Notes: generated from the letters alone by a model not told the origin. A DNA stretch of 64,000 bases from Streptomyces sp. NBC_00344 (GCF_036088315.1 NZ_CP107996.1:1240001-1304000); one strand, 5' to 3'; shown: positions 14,787 to 23,940, counted from the stretch's first letter. Translations and numbers: made by a program.

Positions 14787-16024
14787 TGCATCTCCGTATT
14801 CACGGCGCGACGGGTATCGATTCCCGGCACCTGTTCCGATGTCACTGGTTCGGCTTTGATGGCCGCGTATGCCAGCCCGGACGCGATGGCGAAGGACACC
14901 GCCGCGAGAAACAGCAACGCACCTGGCCCCAGTCCTTGGATGACCACACCGCTGCCCGCCGCCCCGGCAGCTCCGCCCAACGACACGGAGGAACCGATCC
15001 ACGACTGCGATTCCGCAGCCATGTCAGGCGGAGACAGATCGCCGACCGTCGCGTACAGGGCCACGAAACTGGGACCCACCGCGATGCCCATGAACGCCGC
15101 GGCCACGACCAGGACCGCCGTCCAGGTGAAACTGGCCGCCGCTACGAGCAGGGTCCCCAGGCACAGCACGGCCAGCGTGACAGGGAAGGTCGCGCGGACC
15201 GACCTCCGCGCCGGCAACGCTCCCAGGGTGAGGCCGCCCATCACACTTCCCACCGACATACAGCTGAGGAGCACTCCGCCCATCAGCGGTGAATCGTGCT
15301 GCTGGGCCCAGGAGGGAAGAGCCAGCTCGACCGCGCGGACCGCCATGAAGAAGCACACCACCGCCGCCATGATCGTGCGCAACGCCCGGTTGTGCAGCGG
15401 GCCCAGCCAGTGGCGCTCCGCGGGCTGCGGCTGTTTGCGCTGATGCGGCAGCTTGCGGGAGAGCAGCAGGAGGGTCGCGCCGGTGGTCAGCAGCGCGGAA
15501 GCGGCCAGGCCTGCCCAGGGCGCGACAGCCACCACCAGGAAGGCTGCCATGGTCGGCCCCACGACGTACCCCACGTCGGCCAACACGGCATCCAGGGACA
15601 GGATGGTTCTCCGGAGCTCGCCGGTGGCCATCGCGCCCCACATCAACCGGGTCACGATCTGGATGGGTGGGATGGTTGCCGATGCGACGAACGCGCAGAC
15701 CAGTGTGGTGGCGAACGGCCCATGTGCGTCTTCGTTCAGGACCAGGACAGCCAGCGCGCCGAGATACGCCACGAGCGTCGGACACATCACCGGGGCATAG
15801 CCGTAGCGGTCCATGAGCCTGCCCCTCACCGGGACGGTGACTCCGGCCACCGCGGACACCGAGACCACGATGGCCGCCTGATTGAAACCCCGATAGTGCG
15901 CGACCTCGAACAGGAGGGCGACCGAAGAGATTCCGAGCTTCAGCTTTCCCGCAACAGCCGCGATCAGAGATGTGCCGAATTTCGGCAGAGAGAAAAGCTG
16001 CCGATACGAGGAAAATAGCTTCAT
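14783..16024 (-). CDS. MFS transporter of the island
   Basis: A 413-residue membrane protein with about twelve predicted helices and the loop 2-3 signature in VRGRLMDRYGYAP. Short charged loops and a second-half repeat (GSVMGGLTLGALPARR) fit the major facilitator superfamily. It lies between two ATP-grasp genes and is coupled to the downstream one, so the likely role is export of the cluster product and self-protection. The ATG at 16024 is preceded only by a weak GGAAC site. Confidence 0.85.
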   Translation of the reverse strand: MKLFSSYRQLFSLPKFGTSLIAAVAGKLKLGISSVALLFEVAHYRGFNQAAIVVSVSAVAGVTVPVRGRLMDRYGYAPVMCPTLVAYLGALAVLVLNEDAHGPFATTLVCAFVASATIPPIQIVTRLMWGAMATGELRRTILSLDAVLADVGYVVGPTMAAFLVVAVAPWAGLAASALLTTGATLLLLSRKLPHQRKQPQPAERHWLGPLHNRALRTIMAAVVCFFMAVRAVELALPSWAQQHDSPLMGGVLLSCMSVGSVMGGLTLGALPARRSVRATFPVTLAVLCLGTLLVAAASFTWTAVLVVAAAFMGIAVGPSFVALYATVGDLSPPDMAAESQSWIGSSVSLGGAAGAAGSGVVIQGLGPGALLFLAAVSFAIASGLAYAAIKAEPVTSEQVPGIDTRRAVNTEMQ

Positions 16025-16100
16025 GCGTTCCGTAACTTTCGCCGGATCGGCCCGCACCGTCCATCGGGGACAGCGGTCGCCGGGGAACAACGGGCCGCGA

Positions 16101-17354
16101 TCAGCAGACCGGCTCGATCACGAGTTCCACGGTGTCGCGGACCGCAGCCATGCGCCGGAGCAGTTCCTGACGGTCCGGCGCGGAGACACTCACCCTGAGT
16201 GGAATGGTCGGAATGCTGCTGGTCGTCGGCACCATGTCGCCTGCCTGGTAGCCCACCACCAATGTGCCCACGCCGAGCAGTCGCTCTACCTTGTCCAGCC
16301 CGCGCATCTCGACCAAACGACCGGCCGGCCCGTCGTTGCGGATGGCGTTCGCGCCACAGAGGCTGTCGAACTTCACCGGCTCGGTCGCGATCTTCGGCAC
16401 CTCGCCCAGCCGGCCGGCCAGGGTCTGGCGATGCGGGTCGAGATCGCTGTGCTCGATCCACGCGTTGATCATGGGGTAGGCGGGAAGGCGAGCGCCCAGC
16501 TCGATGAGATATGCCTCGCCGGCCGAGATCTTGATCTCGGTGTGACTGGGGCCGAGACGTACGCCGAACGTGTCGAGCACCTGCCGCACGTAGTCGACCG
16601 CAGTCTGCCAGTCGGGGTCGTCCTGGGGGATCTGTGCCCACTCCCAGTAGGGGAACGAGTAATCCCGGTTGTCGGGTTGCCGGTATTCCCAGATGTCCAG
16701 GACATGGTGCGTGCCGTCGTGCGAGAAGAAGTTCACACCCAGTTCCCGGCCTCGCACGTACTGCTCAACCAACCAGGCCTCGACCGGCCGTCCGAAGTGG
16801 TCGGTCCGGTGCAGGGTCGACAGGTCCTCGGCGTCCTCGGGTCCGCTCAGCAACCGGATACCGTGCGATCCGGCCCCGGTCGTGTGCTTGACGATGGCAG
16901 GGAAGCCCACGTCGCGCGCGGCACCGGCGATGTCGGCCGCGTCCTCGACCATCACGTAACGGGGAATACGAACCCCCGCCCGCGCGGCGGTCTCCCGCAT
17001 CGCGGACTTGTCGCGGCGGGCGAGGGCCAGCCGCGCACCGTTGCCGGGCAGGCCGAATTCCTCGGCCAGCGTGTCCGCCTTGTCCACAGCCACGTCGTTG
17101 GCCGGCACCACTGCGCGGATGTCTGCGCCCAGCTCGGCGAGTTGCGCGCGGATCTCGCCGAGCTCCGCGGCGTACAGGCTGACCGTGTCACCGGCCGTGT
17201 GGTCGGGGTACCGGGTTCGGAGGTGCTCGCGGGGCATCGTATATACGGAGATCACGGCCAAGCCACGCTCGGCTGCCTGGGGTTTGAAACCCATACCCGG
17301 CCCGCAGGGGTCCATTAGCACGACAGCGGGTGTTCCGCTAAGCGAGCTGGTCAT
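16101..17354 (-). CDS. ATP-grasp ligase of the carboxylate-amine type (ligase 4)
   Basis: 417 residues, paralogous to the protein at 25185-26477. Shared landmarks are RAVVPAN, a GLPGN segment, RRDKSAMR, VGFPAIVKHTTGAGSHG (ATP lysine, about 155), WLVEQYVRGRE, LDIWEYR and the C-terminal metal motif YLIELGARLP. These match L-amino-acid ligases of the BacD/DdaF group. AAGGAG lies just before two consecutive ATG codons; the second (17354) was taken as the start. Predicted to add one amino acid in an NRPS-independent pathway. Confidence 0.85.
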   Translation of the reverse strand: MTSSLSGTPAVVLMDPCGPGMGFKPQAAERGLAVISVYTMPREHLRTRYPDHTAGDTVSLYAAELGEIRAQLAELGADIRAVVPANDVAVDKADTLAEEFGLPGNGARLALARRDKSAMRETAARAGVRIPRYVMVEDAADIAGAARDVGFPAIVKHTTGAGSHGIRLLSGPEDAEDLSTLHRTDHFGRPVEAWLVEQYVRGRELGVNFFSHDGTHHVLDIWEYRQPDNRDYSFPYWEWAQIPQDDPDWQTAVDYVRQVLDTFGVRLGPSHTEIKISAGEAYLIELGARLPAYPMINAWIEHSDLDPHRQTLAGRLGEVPKIATEPVKFDSLCGANAIRNDGPAGRLVEMRGLDKVERLLGVGTLVVGYQAGDMVPTTSSIPTIPLRVSVSAPDRQELLRRMAAVRDTVELVIEPVC

Positions 17355-17762
17355 CATGCTCCTTGTGGCTTCTCGTCCGATGCGGGGGGTCAGGGATGCT
17401 CGTCGGCCCTTGCGGCCGGGTCCTCCTGCCAACGGCCGTTCCCCGCCGGTGGCTTGTCCAGGTCCTTCGCCAAGGCCCGCGTCGTGTGTGGCCAACCAGC
17501 CCTGATGGAACCTTTGTCGGGAACAACCAGGGCCGGAGCAGCCGAACTGGGCGGTTGCCGTGCAGCGGTGGCTTCCTCGGCGCCTGTACCGGCGCGGGGC
17601 ACGCCGCGAGTACATGGAGCCGGTACACAGAACCGCACCGGTGCCGCGCCGTACTCCGGTGTGGCTACCGGACGTGCCGGGAGGCCGGTTCGGTACCGCG
17701 GCGTGTCCGGCACCGCAGCACAACTGCTCGGGCCGCCACCGCCATTGTGCTGCGGTGTGGAC
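17355..17762 (-). other. 408-bp spacer between ligase 4 and the PhyH gene
   Basis: No recognisable gene. On the minus strand, the frame ending at a TGA near 17390 stays open through the whole stretch and finishes with LAKDLDKPPAGNGRWQEDP, which has coding-like codon use, but there is no credible start. It may be the remains of a small gene or simply GC-rich chance. Confidence 0.3.
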
Positions 17763-18677
17763 TCACATCGAGGCGCTCGAGGTGTCCTTCGCGCCGGCCT
17801 CGTGCGAGAAGTATCCGGTCGACGACCTCGTCCCGTCGCTGAGGTGGGAGCCTTCCTGAACCTGGTACAGAGAGTTGAACTCCGCCGCCGCGATCGGGAG
17901 CTGCCACAGGCCGGCCTCGCTGCGGACGGCCCTGGCAGCGCTGCCGCGCACCAGCTTCGCCGTCGGTTCGTTGTGCGCGGCGTGCGGCCCGTAGTAGATG
18001 GGAAGGGCGTCGGCCGCGCGGTACGACGGGATGAAGACACGGCGGTACATGTCCGAGAGGTTCTTCTCCGACGAGTGCAGAAGCAGGGGGTGGATGAACA
18101 CCACCGATCCTGCGGACCCCTCGCAGTCGATGACCGTCAAGTCATCCAGGCCCGCGTCCGCCGGCGACGAGACCTTGCCCACGAAATGGCCCCCGGACTC
18201 GTGCTGGAGAAGGCCATGCCGGTGCGAGCCGGCGACGACCCGCAGACAGGCATTCTCCCGGGTCGCATCGTCAAGATAGATCAGTGAAGCGACCAGGCCG
18301 GTGTTCGTGTGGGGGTAGAACGCGAAGTCCTGGTGCCACTCGACGACGCTGCCCACGCGCGGCGGCTTCACGTTGAGCTTCGAGTACTGCAGCACGATGT
18401 CGGGGCCGATCAGCTGCTCCACCGCGTCGAGGAGCCGGGTGTCCTCCGCGATGCCGGCGAAGAGCTCGTCCCGCGAGGTCGGAGCCCAGATGCGGCGAGC
18501 CTTGGAGCCGTCCTCCGGCTCTGCCTCGGCCACGCTGGCGAGGTCGGTGGAGGAGAGCAGTCCGTCGACGACGGACCGCGCCTTCTCGACCAGCTCGGTG
18601 TCGAATATCCCGTCGACGACGCAGAACCCGTTCTCACGGTAGAAATCGACCTGACTCTGACTGAGGATGCCGCCCAT
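17763..18677 (-). CDS. Phytanoyl-CoA dioxygenase (PhyH) family oxygenase
   Basis: A 304-residue Fe(II)/2-oxoglutarate dioxygenase. The HxD iron motif is in EWHQDFAFYPH (about 115), and the distal histidine and 2-oxoglutarate arginine are in HPLLLHSSEKN and YRRVFIPSYR (about 205-225). The family hydroxylates or otherwise oxidises amino acids and small molecules in many biosynthetic clusters. The ATG at 18677 has a GGAAGGG site. It is transcribed divergently from the SARP-type promoter at 18815. Substrate unknown; a free or peptidyl amino acid is likely from context. Confidence 0.85.
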   Translation of the reverse strand: MGGILSQSQVDFYRENGFCVVDGIFDTELVEKARSVVDGLLSSTDLASVAEAEPEDGSKARRIWAPTSRDELFAGIAEDTRLLDAVEQLIGPDIVLQYSKLNVKPPRVGSVVEWHQDFAFYPHTNTGLVASLIYLDDATRENACLRVVAGSHRHGLLQHESGGHFVGKVSSPADAGLDDLTVIDCEGSAGSVVFIHPLLLHSSEKNLSDMYRRVFIPSYRAADALPIYYGPHAAHNEPTAKLVRGSAARAVRSEAGLWQLPIAAAEFNSLYQVQEGSHLSDGTRSSTGYFSHEAGAKDTSSASM

Positions 18678-18785
18678 CGAATAACCCTTCCATACAGTCA
18701 GTAACCTTGTTGCTGCCGCAGATTCTTACGATCCAATTCGTACACGTCACCCTCACTTGCCGCAAGGCATTCCTGGCCGCCCGGA

Positions 18786-18931
18786 GAGGCAGTTGAGCCA
18801 CGTAATGGGCACTCTTCTGCCGGGATTCTGCCGGGCTTCTGCCGCTGGCGGATGTGCACTTCTTGGCTAGTGTCGATACAACGCTTGCCCACACTCCTCC
18901 GCTTGAGGTGTTCAATGTCAGAGACATCGCC
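18786..18931 (+). repeat. Duplicated leader region, copy 1 (other copy 23941-24073)
   Basis: About 146 bp that match 23941-24073 closely, from GAGGCAGTTGAGCCAC through promoter, GAGG ribosome-binding site, ATG and the first six codons (MSETSP). Copy 1 differs mainly by an 11-bp insertion equal to one extra heptamer unit, plus scattered substitutions. It is therefore a recombination-derived promoter-plus-start-codon duplication within the island. Confidence 0.85.
18815..18873 (+). promoter_or_regulatory. Promoter with three TTCTGCC heptamers (putative SARP operator, copy 1)
   Basis: TTCTGCC occurs at 18815-18821, 18826-18832 and 18837-18843, each separated by 4 bp, giving an exact 11-bp period. 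SARP regulators bind such heptameric direct repeats. A TAGTGT -10 box lies at 18868-18873. The gap of 24 bp from the last repeat to the -10 is longer than the usual 8 bp, which is a caveat. A near-copy of the whole leader precedes the aldolase gene at 24057. Confidence 0.65.
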
Positions 18932-18998
18932 GAAAGTCGCGTTCCTCTGCTCCCCCGAGACGAACTCGCGGGTCTTCCGCAACGCCTCATGGATCTGA
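18915..18998 (+). CDS. Short ORF with duplicated start (27 aa), unknown or truncated
   Basis: The ATG at 18915 has the same GAGGTGTTCA leader and the same first six residues (MSETSP) as the aldolase at 24057, but then diverges (KVAFLCSPETNSRVFRN) and stops after 27 codons at a TGA. It could be a gene truncated by mutation, a translated leader, or a genuine small peptide under SARP control. I cannot identify a family. The good promoter and ribosome-binding site are the only reasons to list it. Confidence 0.35.
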   Translation: MSETSPKVAFLCSPETNSRVFRNASWI

Positions 18999-19483
18999 GT
19001 CGTGAACTCCGAAATGAACATCGGGGACAAGCTCTCGTACGGTTCGCTCGGAGGAATACGGATGCGTCGTGGTCATCAACCACGGGGAGCAGTAACCGAT
19101 CCTGCCGCAGACCGCTCACAACCCTCCGGCGGGATGGTGCGCGAACGGTGCATCGAGGACCAGGTACGAATGTCTCGCGCACATGGGTAACAGGTGGACC
19201 GTTAGGCGACCCCCTGATTCTTCGCCGCCATCATGGTGCCGCTTGTGAATAACACGTCGCTTCACACGGGTCCGGTCCTGGGCGGCGTGCAGATCCAGCC
19301 GCAGCGTGTTGCTGCGACGAACTGCGCCGTGCCCTGGCGGTGATCGGGGAACTCGGTGCAGACACGATCCTGAACCCGGATCACTCCACTGCACCTGCCG
19401 TCGAGTGAACGTGACGTCCTGGTATTGCTCAGGTGCGGTATTGGCCGCCGCTCACGCACTGCCAAAAGGTAACGGAGAAAACC

Positions 19484-21403
19484 ATGAGATTGCCGACGCC
19501 AAGATCGATCGTGCTCGGCGGGATCGGCGCCGACGCTCATTCGGTCGGTCTCACTCTGCTGAAGCACGCCATCAATGAGGCAGGCCACGTGGTCCACTTC
19601 ATGGGCACGCAGAACAACCTCGACGACTTTTTCAGTCATGCGGCCGACGCGGATGTTGTGATGATCTCTTGCATGGACGGCCATCTGCGCCACTACCTGA
19701 CTGAATTTCCGGACCTGACGCTCAAATACCCCGACGTCGACGCGATCTGGTACGCCGGCGGGAACCTCGACGTGGGCAGCTCCGAACGGATACGCGGAGA
19801 AGCGCGCCGCCTGGGCTTTCGACGGGTCTTCCCCACGTATGTCGATATTCCGACGGTTCTCTCGGTCCTGGCCGAGGATCTCCTGACCAGGGGTCCTGCG
19901 GTACGCGGCAAACCCGTTGCTTCCCCCTGGCCCACCCAACCGGGTGCGGCGCCGCCCGACCAGCGGCTCACCGTGGCCGACGTGCAACGGCAACGAACTG
20001 CGGTCCTGGAATCCTGGCCGACCGGCGCGCGCGCGCGGGACCTGGCGGACAACGCGGCGTTTCTCCTCCGGCAGCCGTCGTTCGCTCACGCGCACTCACC
20101 GCGGCCCCGGGCGGAACGGCCGTTCCTGGTGCAGCCGCGCTCAGGCGTGGCACTCGCCGCCGAGCAGCGCACGGCATTCGTGGCCCTGCGCCGGGCCGGC
20201 GCAGACGTGCTGTCCTACCAGATCGATTCCCTTACCAGAAACAACGACTACCAGAGGGCCGCCGACGCGATCGCGGAGAGCCGGGAAAACGGTGCCTCCA
20301 CGCTCAACGGATTTCCCATGGTGAATCACGGGGTCGACGTTCTCCGGCAGTTGATCGCGGAGGTGCGTACGCCGCTGCAGACCCGGCACAGCACACGCGA
20401 CCCACGACTCCTCGCCGAGATTTCGTGCGCGGGTGGCGTCACCGGGTACGAGGGTGGCGCGATCACGTACAACATTCCTTACTTCAAGGACTACTCGCTG
20501 GCCCAGTCGCTCAGAAGGTGGCAGTACGTCGACCGCCTGGTAGGCCTCTACCGCGAGAAGTTCGGCGTGGTGATCGACCGCGAATTCTTCGGCACCCTCA
20601 CTGCGGTCCTGATCCCACCGAGTCTGGCGATCGTCGTCAACGTGATCGAGGCAATGCTGGCGGCCAGCCAGGGCGTTGGCTCCGTTTCGCTCGGATATGC
20701 CGAACAAGGAAATCGATCCCAGGACATCGCGGCGATCAGGGTCCTGCGCGAACTCGGCCAGAAGTATCTGGCCAACCTGGGGTATCCAGGAGTTCAGGTC
20801 AATATCGTGTTCCACCAGCACATGGCAGCATTTCCACGGGAGCGGTCTCGGGCGACGCAGTTGATCGTGGCATCGGCCGCCACCGGCCGGCTGTCCGGTG
20901 CTTCGCGGCTGATCGTCAAGACACCGGTCGAGGCAACCACGATTCCGTCGGTGTCCGACAACCAGGAGGGGCTGAGCCTGAGCCGGCTGGGCGCGAGCGA
21001 GGCGAACAGCATCGAGGTGGACGAGCGAACGGTACGCGAGGAGGCCACCGTACTGCGGGCGGAGGTGGATCAGATCCTCGAGAGTGTCCTGGTGGCCGGC
21101 GGCGGCAGCCTCACGGACGGCGTGGTGAAGGCGTTCGCGCTCGGTTACCTGGACGTTCCCTTCTCGCCCAGCGTCTACAACCGCGGCGAGGTGCTGACGG
21201 CTCGAGACGTCCAGGGTGCGGTGCGGTACCTGAACACCGGACAGCTCAGGTTCAGCGCCGATGTGATCGAATTCCACCGGAGCCGGATGAGCGAGCGTCG
21301 CAGGACCGAGGAACCACCTGTACGCAGCAACTGGCAACTCGTCGAACGTGACGTGCTGCGCATACCGTCGGGTCATTACCGGAAATGGCCGCTCGATGCG
21401 TGA
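19484..21403 (+). CDS. Fused glutamate mutase (methylaspartate mutase S and E subunits)
   Basis: A 639-residue coenzyme-B12 enzyme predicted to rearrange L-glutamate to (2S,3S)-3-methylaspartate. Residues 1-135 are the B12-binding S subunit with the DxHxxG motif (D17, H19, G22; histidine is the cobalt ligand), GGN at about 102 and GFRRVFP. After a proline-rich linker (about 140-185) comes the catalytic E subunit with STLNGFPMVNHGV, YNIPYFKDYSL, SLGYAEQGNRSQD and NIVFHQHMAAFP. In most organisms these are two proteins. The ATG at 19484 has a GGAG site. Methylaspartate would be a building block for the ligases. Confidence 0.9.
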   Translation: MRLPTPRSIVLGGIGADAHSVGLTLLKHAINEAGHVVHFMGTQNNLDDFFSHAADADVVMISCMDGHLRHYLTEFPDLTLKYPDVDAIWYAGGNLDVGSSERIRGEARRLGFRRVFPTYVDIPTVLSVLAEDLLTRGPAVRGKPVASPWPTQPGAAPPDQRLTVADVQRQRTAVLESWPTGARARDLADNAAFLLRQPSFAHAHSPRPRAERPFLVQPRSGVALAAEQRTAFVALRRAGADVLSYQIDSLTRNNDYQRAADAIAESRENGASTLNGFPMVNHGVDVLRQLIAEVRTPLQTRHSTRDPRLLAEISCAGGVTGYEGGAITYNIPYFKDYSLAQSLRRWQYVDRLVGLYREKFGVVIDREFFGTLTAVLIPPSLAIVVNVIEAMLAASQGVGSVSLGYAEQGNRSQDIAAIRVLRELGQKYLANLGYPGVQVNIVFHQHMAAFPRERSRATQLIVASAATGRLSGASRLIVKTPVEATTIPSVSDNQEGLSLSRLGASEANSIEVDERTVREEATVLRAEVDQILESVLVAGGGSLTDGVVKAFALGYLDVPFSPSVYNRGEVLTARDVQGAVRYLNTGQLRFSADVIEFHRSRMSERRRTEEPPVRSNWQLVERDVLRIPSGHYRKWPLDA

Positions 21404-21930
21404 ACGATATCCACGCGCGCCATCGCGAACAGGGAATACGGGCGGACTGGGCCCCGCGTCGTCGGCGGCGTCCGTCTGGACCGGCTTCCTCGCTTCCCCG
21501 AACAGGCGCTCCGTCGCGTCGTCTCGTTCCCGAGGCGCTCATCGCACAGATATCCCGTTCCCCTGGCCGTCATCTGATGCTGCACTCGAAGGATTCGCGG
21601 GAAACCCGCCCCTTCGAGCGGTATCCGAGAGGGGCCCGGGCGGGGCCCTCTGTGGTGATGCCGGACCTGGACGACGGCCCAGTCCTGCGGGCCGGTGTTC
21701 AGGACATCAAAGTACACAAAGGTCTGGAGCGGGCGGTTGCCTGATCGCAGACCAATCATCAAGGACTTCGGCGACACACCTGATCGTGGCCTGAAGCGAA
21801 GTGCTCGTGCAGGTCGGACGTCGGGGCGATCGCCTTGCTGTCGACGACCTCGCCCCTTTCGCGACGTTGGCCGAGGCGATCGCGACGGACACTCCCGGAC
21901 CTCATCTCGTCACAGAAATGGACAGTCAAG
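21404..21930 (+). other. 527-bp spacer between glutamate mutase and TauD genes, no confident gene
   Basis: Open frames exist on both strands but none is convincing: plus-strand 21385-21744 ends with PDLDDGPVLRAGVQDIKVHK, minus-strand 21376-21777 contains TFVYFDVLNTGPQDWAVVQV, and a GTG at 21801 opens LAVDDLAPFATLAEAIATD and then runs into the TauD gene. All have partly coding-like codons, so this may be decayed genes or one small gene. No terminator hairpin stands out. Confidence 0.3.
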
Positions 21931-22818
21931 ATGGAACACGAATTGACGATCCCGGAATTCACGATCCCCAGCACGGCGGTCTCAGCGCTGTTGGCGCGGG
22001 GCATAGCCGCGGACACACCGCTGGACACATGGCCGACAGAGGCGTTCCGGACAGCCGGCGCGGAGATCTCGGCGCTGGGTGACGAGATATTGGCAGCCAT
22101 CCACGGGGACGCGGGTGGTGTCGTCGTGCGGGTCGCCCCTGAGGGACTCAGCGACCACGACATCTCCACCCTCTACTGGAATTTCTTCACGGCGATCTCC
22201 CGTCCGGTCCCGCAGTACAGCTCCGGCGAACTCATCTATCCCGTCGAGGTCAGGACCGGAGCCGCGGAAACCAGTCACTACTCGAATTCGAGCAAGGCGG
22301 GTGGATATCACACTGACGGCACCCTGCTCCCGGAGCTGCCCGACGTGGCATTCCTGTTCGGTCTGTCCGCGGCAACAGGCGGGGAAACGCTGCTGATGGA
22401 CGTCAACGCCCTGGTCGAGCAGCTTACCCAGATCGACCCGGCGCACGTCGACGAACTGTGCCGGCCCGTACCTTTCGACGTGAAGGACCAGATGGCGGGA
22501 ATCAAAATCAAACGCCAGCCCGTGCTCACGCACACTGCCAACGGCTACGAACTGCGTTATGTCCGCATGTACATTGAGCAGGGGTTTGCCGCCGAGGAGA
22601 CGCCGGTGCCGCCAGGGCTTCTTGCGGCCATGGACGCATTCGACAAGGTCTCTTCTTCTGCGGCGGAAAGCGCGGCGGCCGTGCTGCTCGAACGCGGCGT
22701 CGGCCTGATGTGGGACAACCGGCGGATGCTCCACGGTCGCCGGCCGTTCCAGGAAACCACCTCCAGCCGCAGGCTGCGCCGGATCTACGGGGTGCAGGGC
22801 GATGGGCGAGCCAATTGA
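21931..22818 (+). CDS. TauD/TfdA-family Fe(II)/2-oxoglutarate dioxygenase
   Basis: A 295-residue oxygenase of the TauD/clavaminate-synthase-like group. Iron ligands are the HxD of GGYHTDGTLLPE (about 130) and the distal histidine of WDNRRMLHGRRPF (about 268), with a 2-oxoglutarate arginine in RLRRIYGV near the C-terminus. Relatives beta-hydroxylate free or carrier-bound amino acids. The ATG at 21931 lacks a strong ribosome-binding site; an in-frame ATG at 21835 would add 32 poorly conserved-looking residues. It shares a strand with the mutase and cyclase genes. Confidence 0.85.
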   Translation: MEHELTIPEFTIPSTAVSALLARGIAADTPLDTWPTEAFRTAGAEISALGDEILAAIHGDAGGVVVRVAPEGLSDHDISTLYWNFFTAISRPVPQYSSGELIYPVEVRTGAAETSHYSNSSKAGGYHTDGTLLPELPDVAFLFGLSAATGGETLLMDVNALVEQLTQIDPAHVDELCRPVPFDVKDQMAGIKIKRQPVLTHTANGYELRYVRMYIEQGFAAEETPVPPGLLAAMDAFDKVSSSAAESAAAVLLERGVGLMWDNRRMLHGRRPFQETTSSRRLRRIYGVQGDGRAN

Positions 22819-22892
22819 GTCGAGGCAGCCTTACGCGCCGCTCGAATCCGAATCACTCAGTGAGACCGTCAAGTTGAAGCAAGGGGCACCGC

Positions 22893-23543
22893 ATGCCACG
22901 TACAGTTGATCTCTCACACACACTGGAGCCGGGCATGCCGCACGCGCGCACGGTCCCGGCCCCCCAGTTCAAGCCCGCGAGTACCTGGGCGGAACACCGG
23001 ATGCGGGTCACACGACTGGACATACCGACCCACATCGGCACCCATCTGGACGCGCCGTCGCACTTCGTCGAGGACGGCGCCACGGTCGACCAGTTGCCGC
23101 TGTCGGCGCTGGTCGGTCGGGCGTACTGCCTCGAGGTACTGCGGGATGGTCCCGAGCCGATCACGGCGGACGACCTGAAGTCCGCCGTTGACCTCGAACC
23201 CGGTGACGCGTTGCTGATCCGCACCGGCTGGGACGACCGCTACACCGAACCGGCCTACGTGGACAGGCATCCGTACCTCTCGGTCGACGCGGCCGAATGG
23301 GCTGTGGCCGCCGGACTTCGACTCATCGGCATGGACACGCTCAGCCCTGATCTGCCGATGAGTATGCGCCCGCCGAACTTCCCCTACGACGTCCACCGCA
23401 CGCTGCTCGGTGCCGGCACGCCGATCGTGGAGAATCTCGTACTGCGGGAGGTCTCGGGCCAGTGGTGCACGCTGTTCGTCGGCGTGCTCAACCTGCTCGG
23501 GGGTGACGGCGCACCCGCGCGGGCACTGGCCGTGCTGGACTGA
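22893..23543 (+). CDS. Cyclase-family metal-dependent hydrolase (kynurenine formamidase-like)
   Basis: 216 residues of the cyclase/arylformamidase superfamily. The signature metal motif is THIGTHLDAPSHF (about 45-57), followed by GDALLIRTGW (about 105) and IGMDTLSP. Members hydrolyse formamides, cyclic amides or lactones, or act as cyclases in polyketide pathways. In this cluster it could remove a formyl group or open/close a ring; which of these cannot be told. AAGGGG lies before the ATG at 22893. It ends a transcription unit, with a strong terminator 110 bp downstream. Confidence 0.8.
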   Translation: MPRTVDLSHTLEPGMPHARTVPAPQFKPASTWAEHRMRVTRLDIPTHIGTHLDAPSHFVEDGATVDQLPLSALVGRAYCLEVLRDGPEPITADDLKSAVDLEPGDALLIRTGWDDRYTEPAYVDRHPYLSVDAAEWAVAAGLRLIGMDTLSPDLPMSMRPPNFPYDVHRTLLGAGTPIVENLVLREVSGQWCTLFVGVLNLLGGDGAPARALAVLD

Positions 23544-23653
23544 AGGGCAGCGCCTTCCTGAAGATCGAACGGGTCGGCATCGCGTCACCGGACCGGCCGG
23601 GCGCACGCACGGCACCATGTCCAGCGGCGCCTGGAACGCCGATGCAGATCTCA

Positions 23654-23697
23654 GGGTCCGGCCCCGCCGTGTGAGCGGCGGGGCCGGACCCCTTTTT
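23654..23697 (+). terminator. Intrinsic terminator after the cyclase-family gene
   Basis: GGGTCCGGCCCCGCCG (23654-23669) pairs perfectly with CGGCGGGGCCGGACCC (23676-23691) over 16 bp with a 6-nt loop, followed by CTTTTT. This is one of the few classical U-tract terminators in the window. Confidence 0.95.
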
Positions 23698-23940
23698 CGT
23701 GGTGGTGGGGAAACGGGGCCGGGAGGCGCTCGGGCGCCGGCCACGTCGTTGTCCGGCCCACGGCCTGACAGCCCCTCAACAAGATCTGTATGAGTCTTCC
23801 AGGACACCGCGCACGACGTCGTCGCTGCCGTCAGGGACACCGCCACATCTGCCACAGGAATTCCGCTCCGAGAAATGCTCATCTCGCTGGCCTTTTCCCG
23901 AGCAGATAGCGGTGGGATGCGGCCTTCGGTCGTCATCCGG

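Larger units (their letters stand above)
18678..19483 (+). other. 806-bp divergent region with promoter, short ORFs and gene debris
   Basis: The left part holds the PhyH promoter (minus strand) and the heptamer-repeat promoter (plus strand). After that promoter comes a 27-codon ORF (18915-18998) and several short frames that resemble broken coding sequence: EEYGCVVVINHGEQ ending about 19099, and ELRRALAVIGELGADTILN ending at 19408. None can be joined without frameshifts. The stretch is visibly less GC-rich than the flanks. The transcript from the 18870 promoter would cross all this before reaching the glutamate mutase gene. Confidence 0.4.

Noticed and set aside
19484..21403. Methylmalonyl-CoA or isobutyryl-CoA mutase
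   Set aside because: The catalytic half carries glutamate mutase E motifs (TLNGFPMVNHG, YNIPYFKD) and the B12 domain is N-terminal, not C-terminal as in the CoA mutases.
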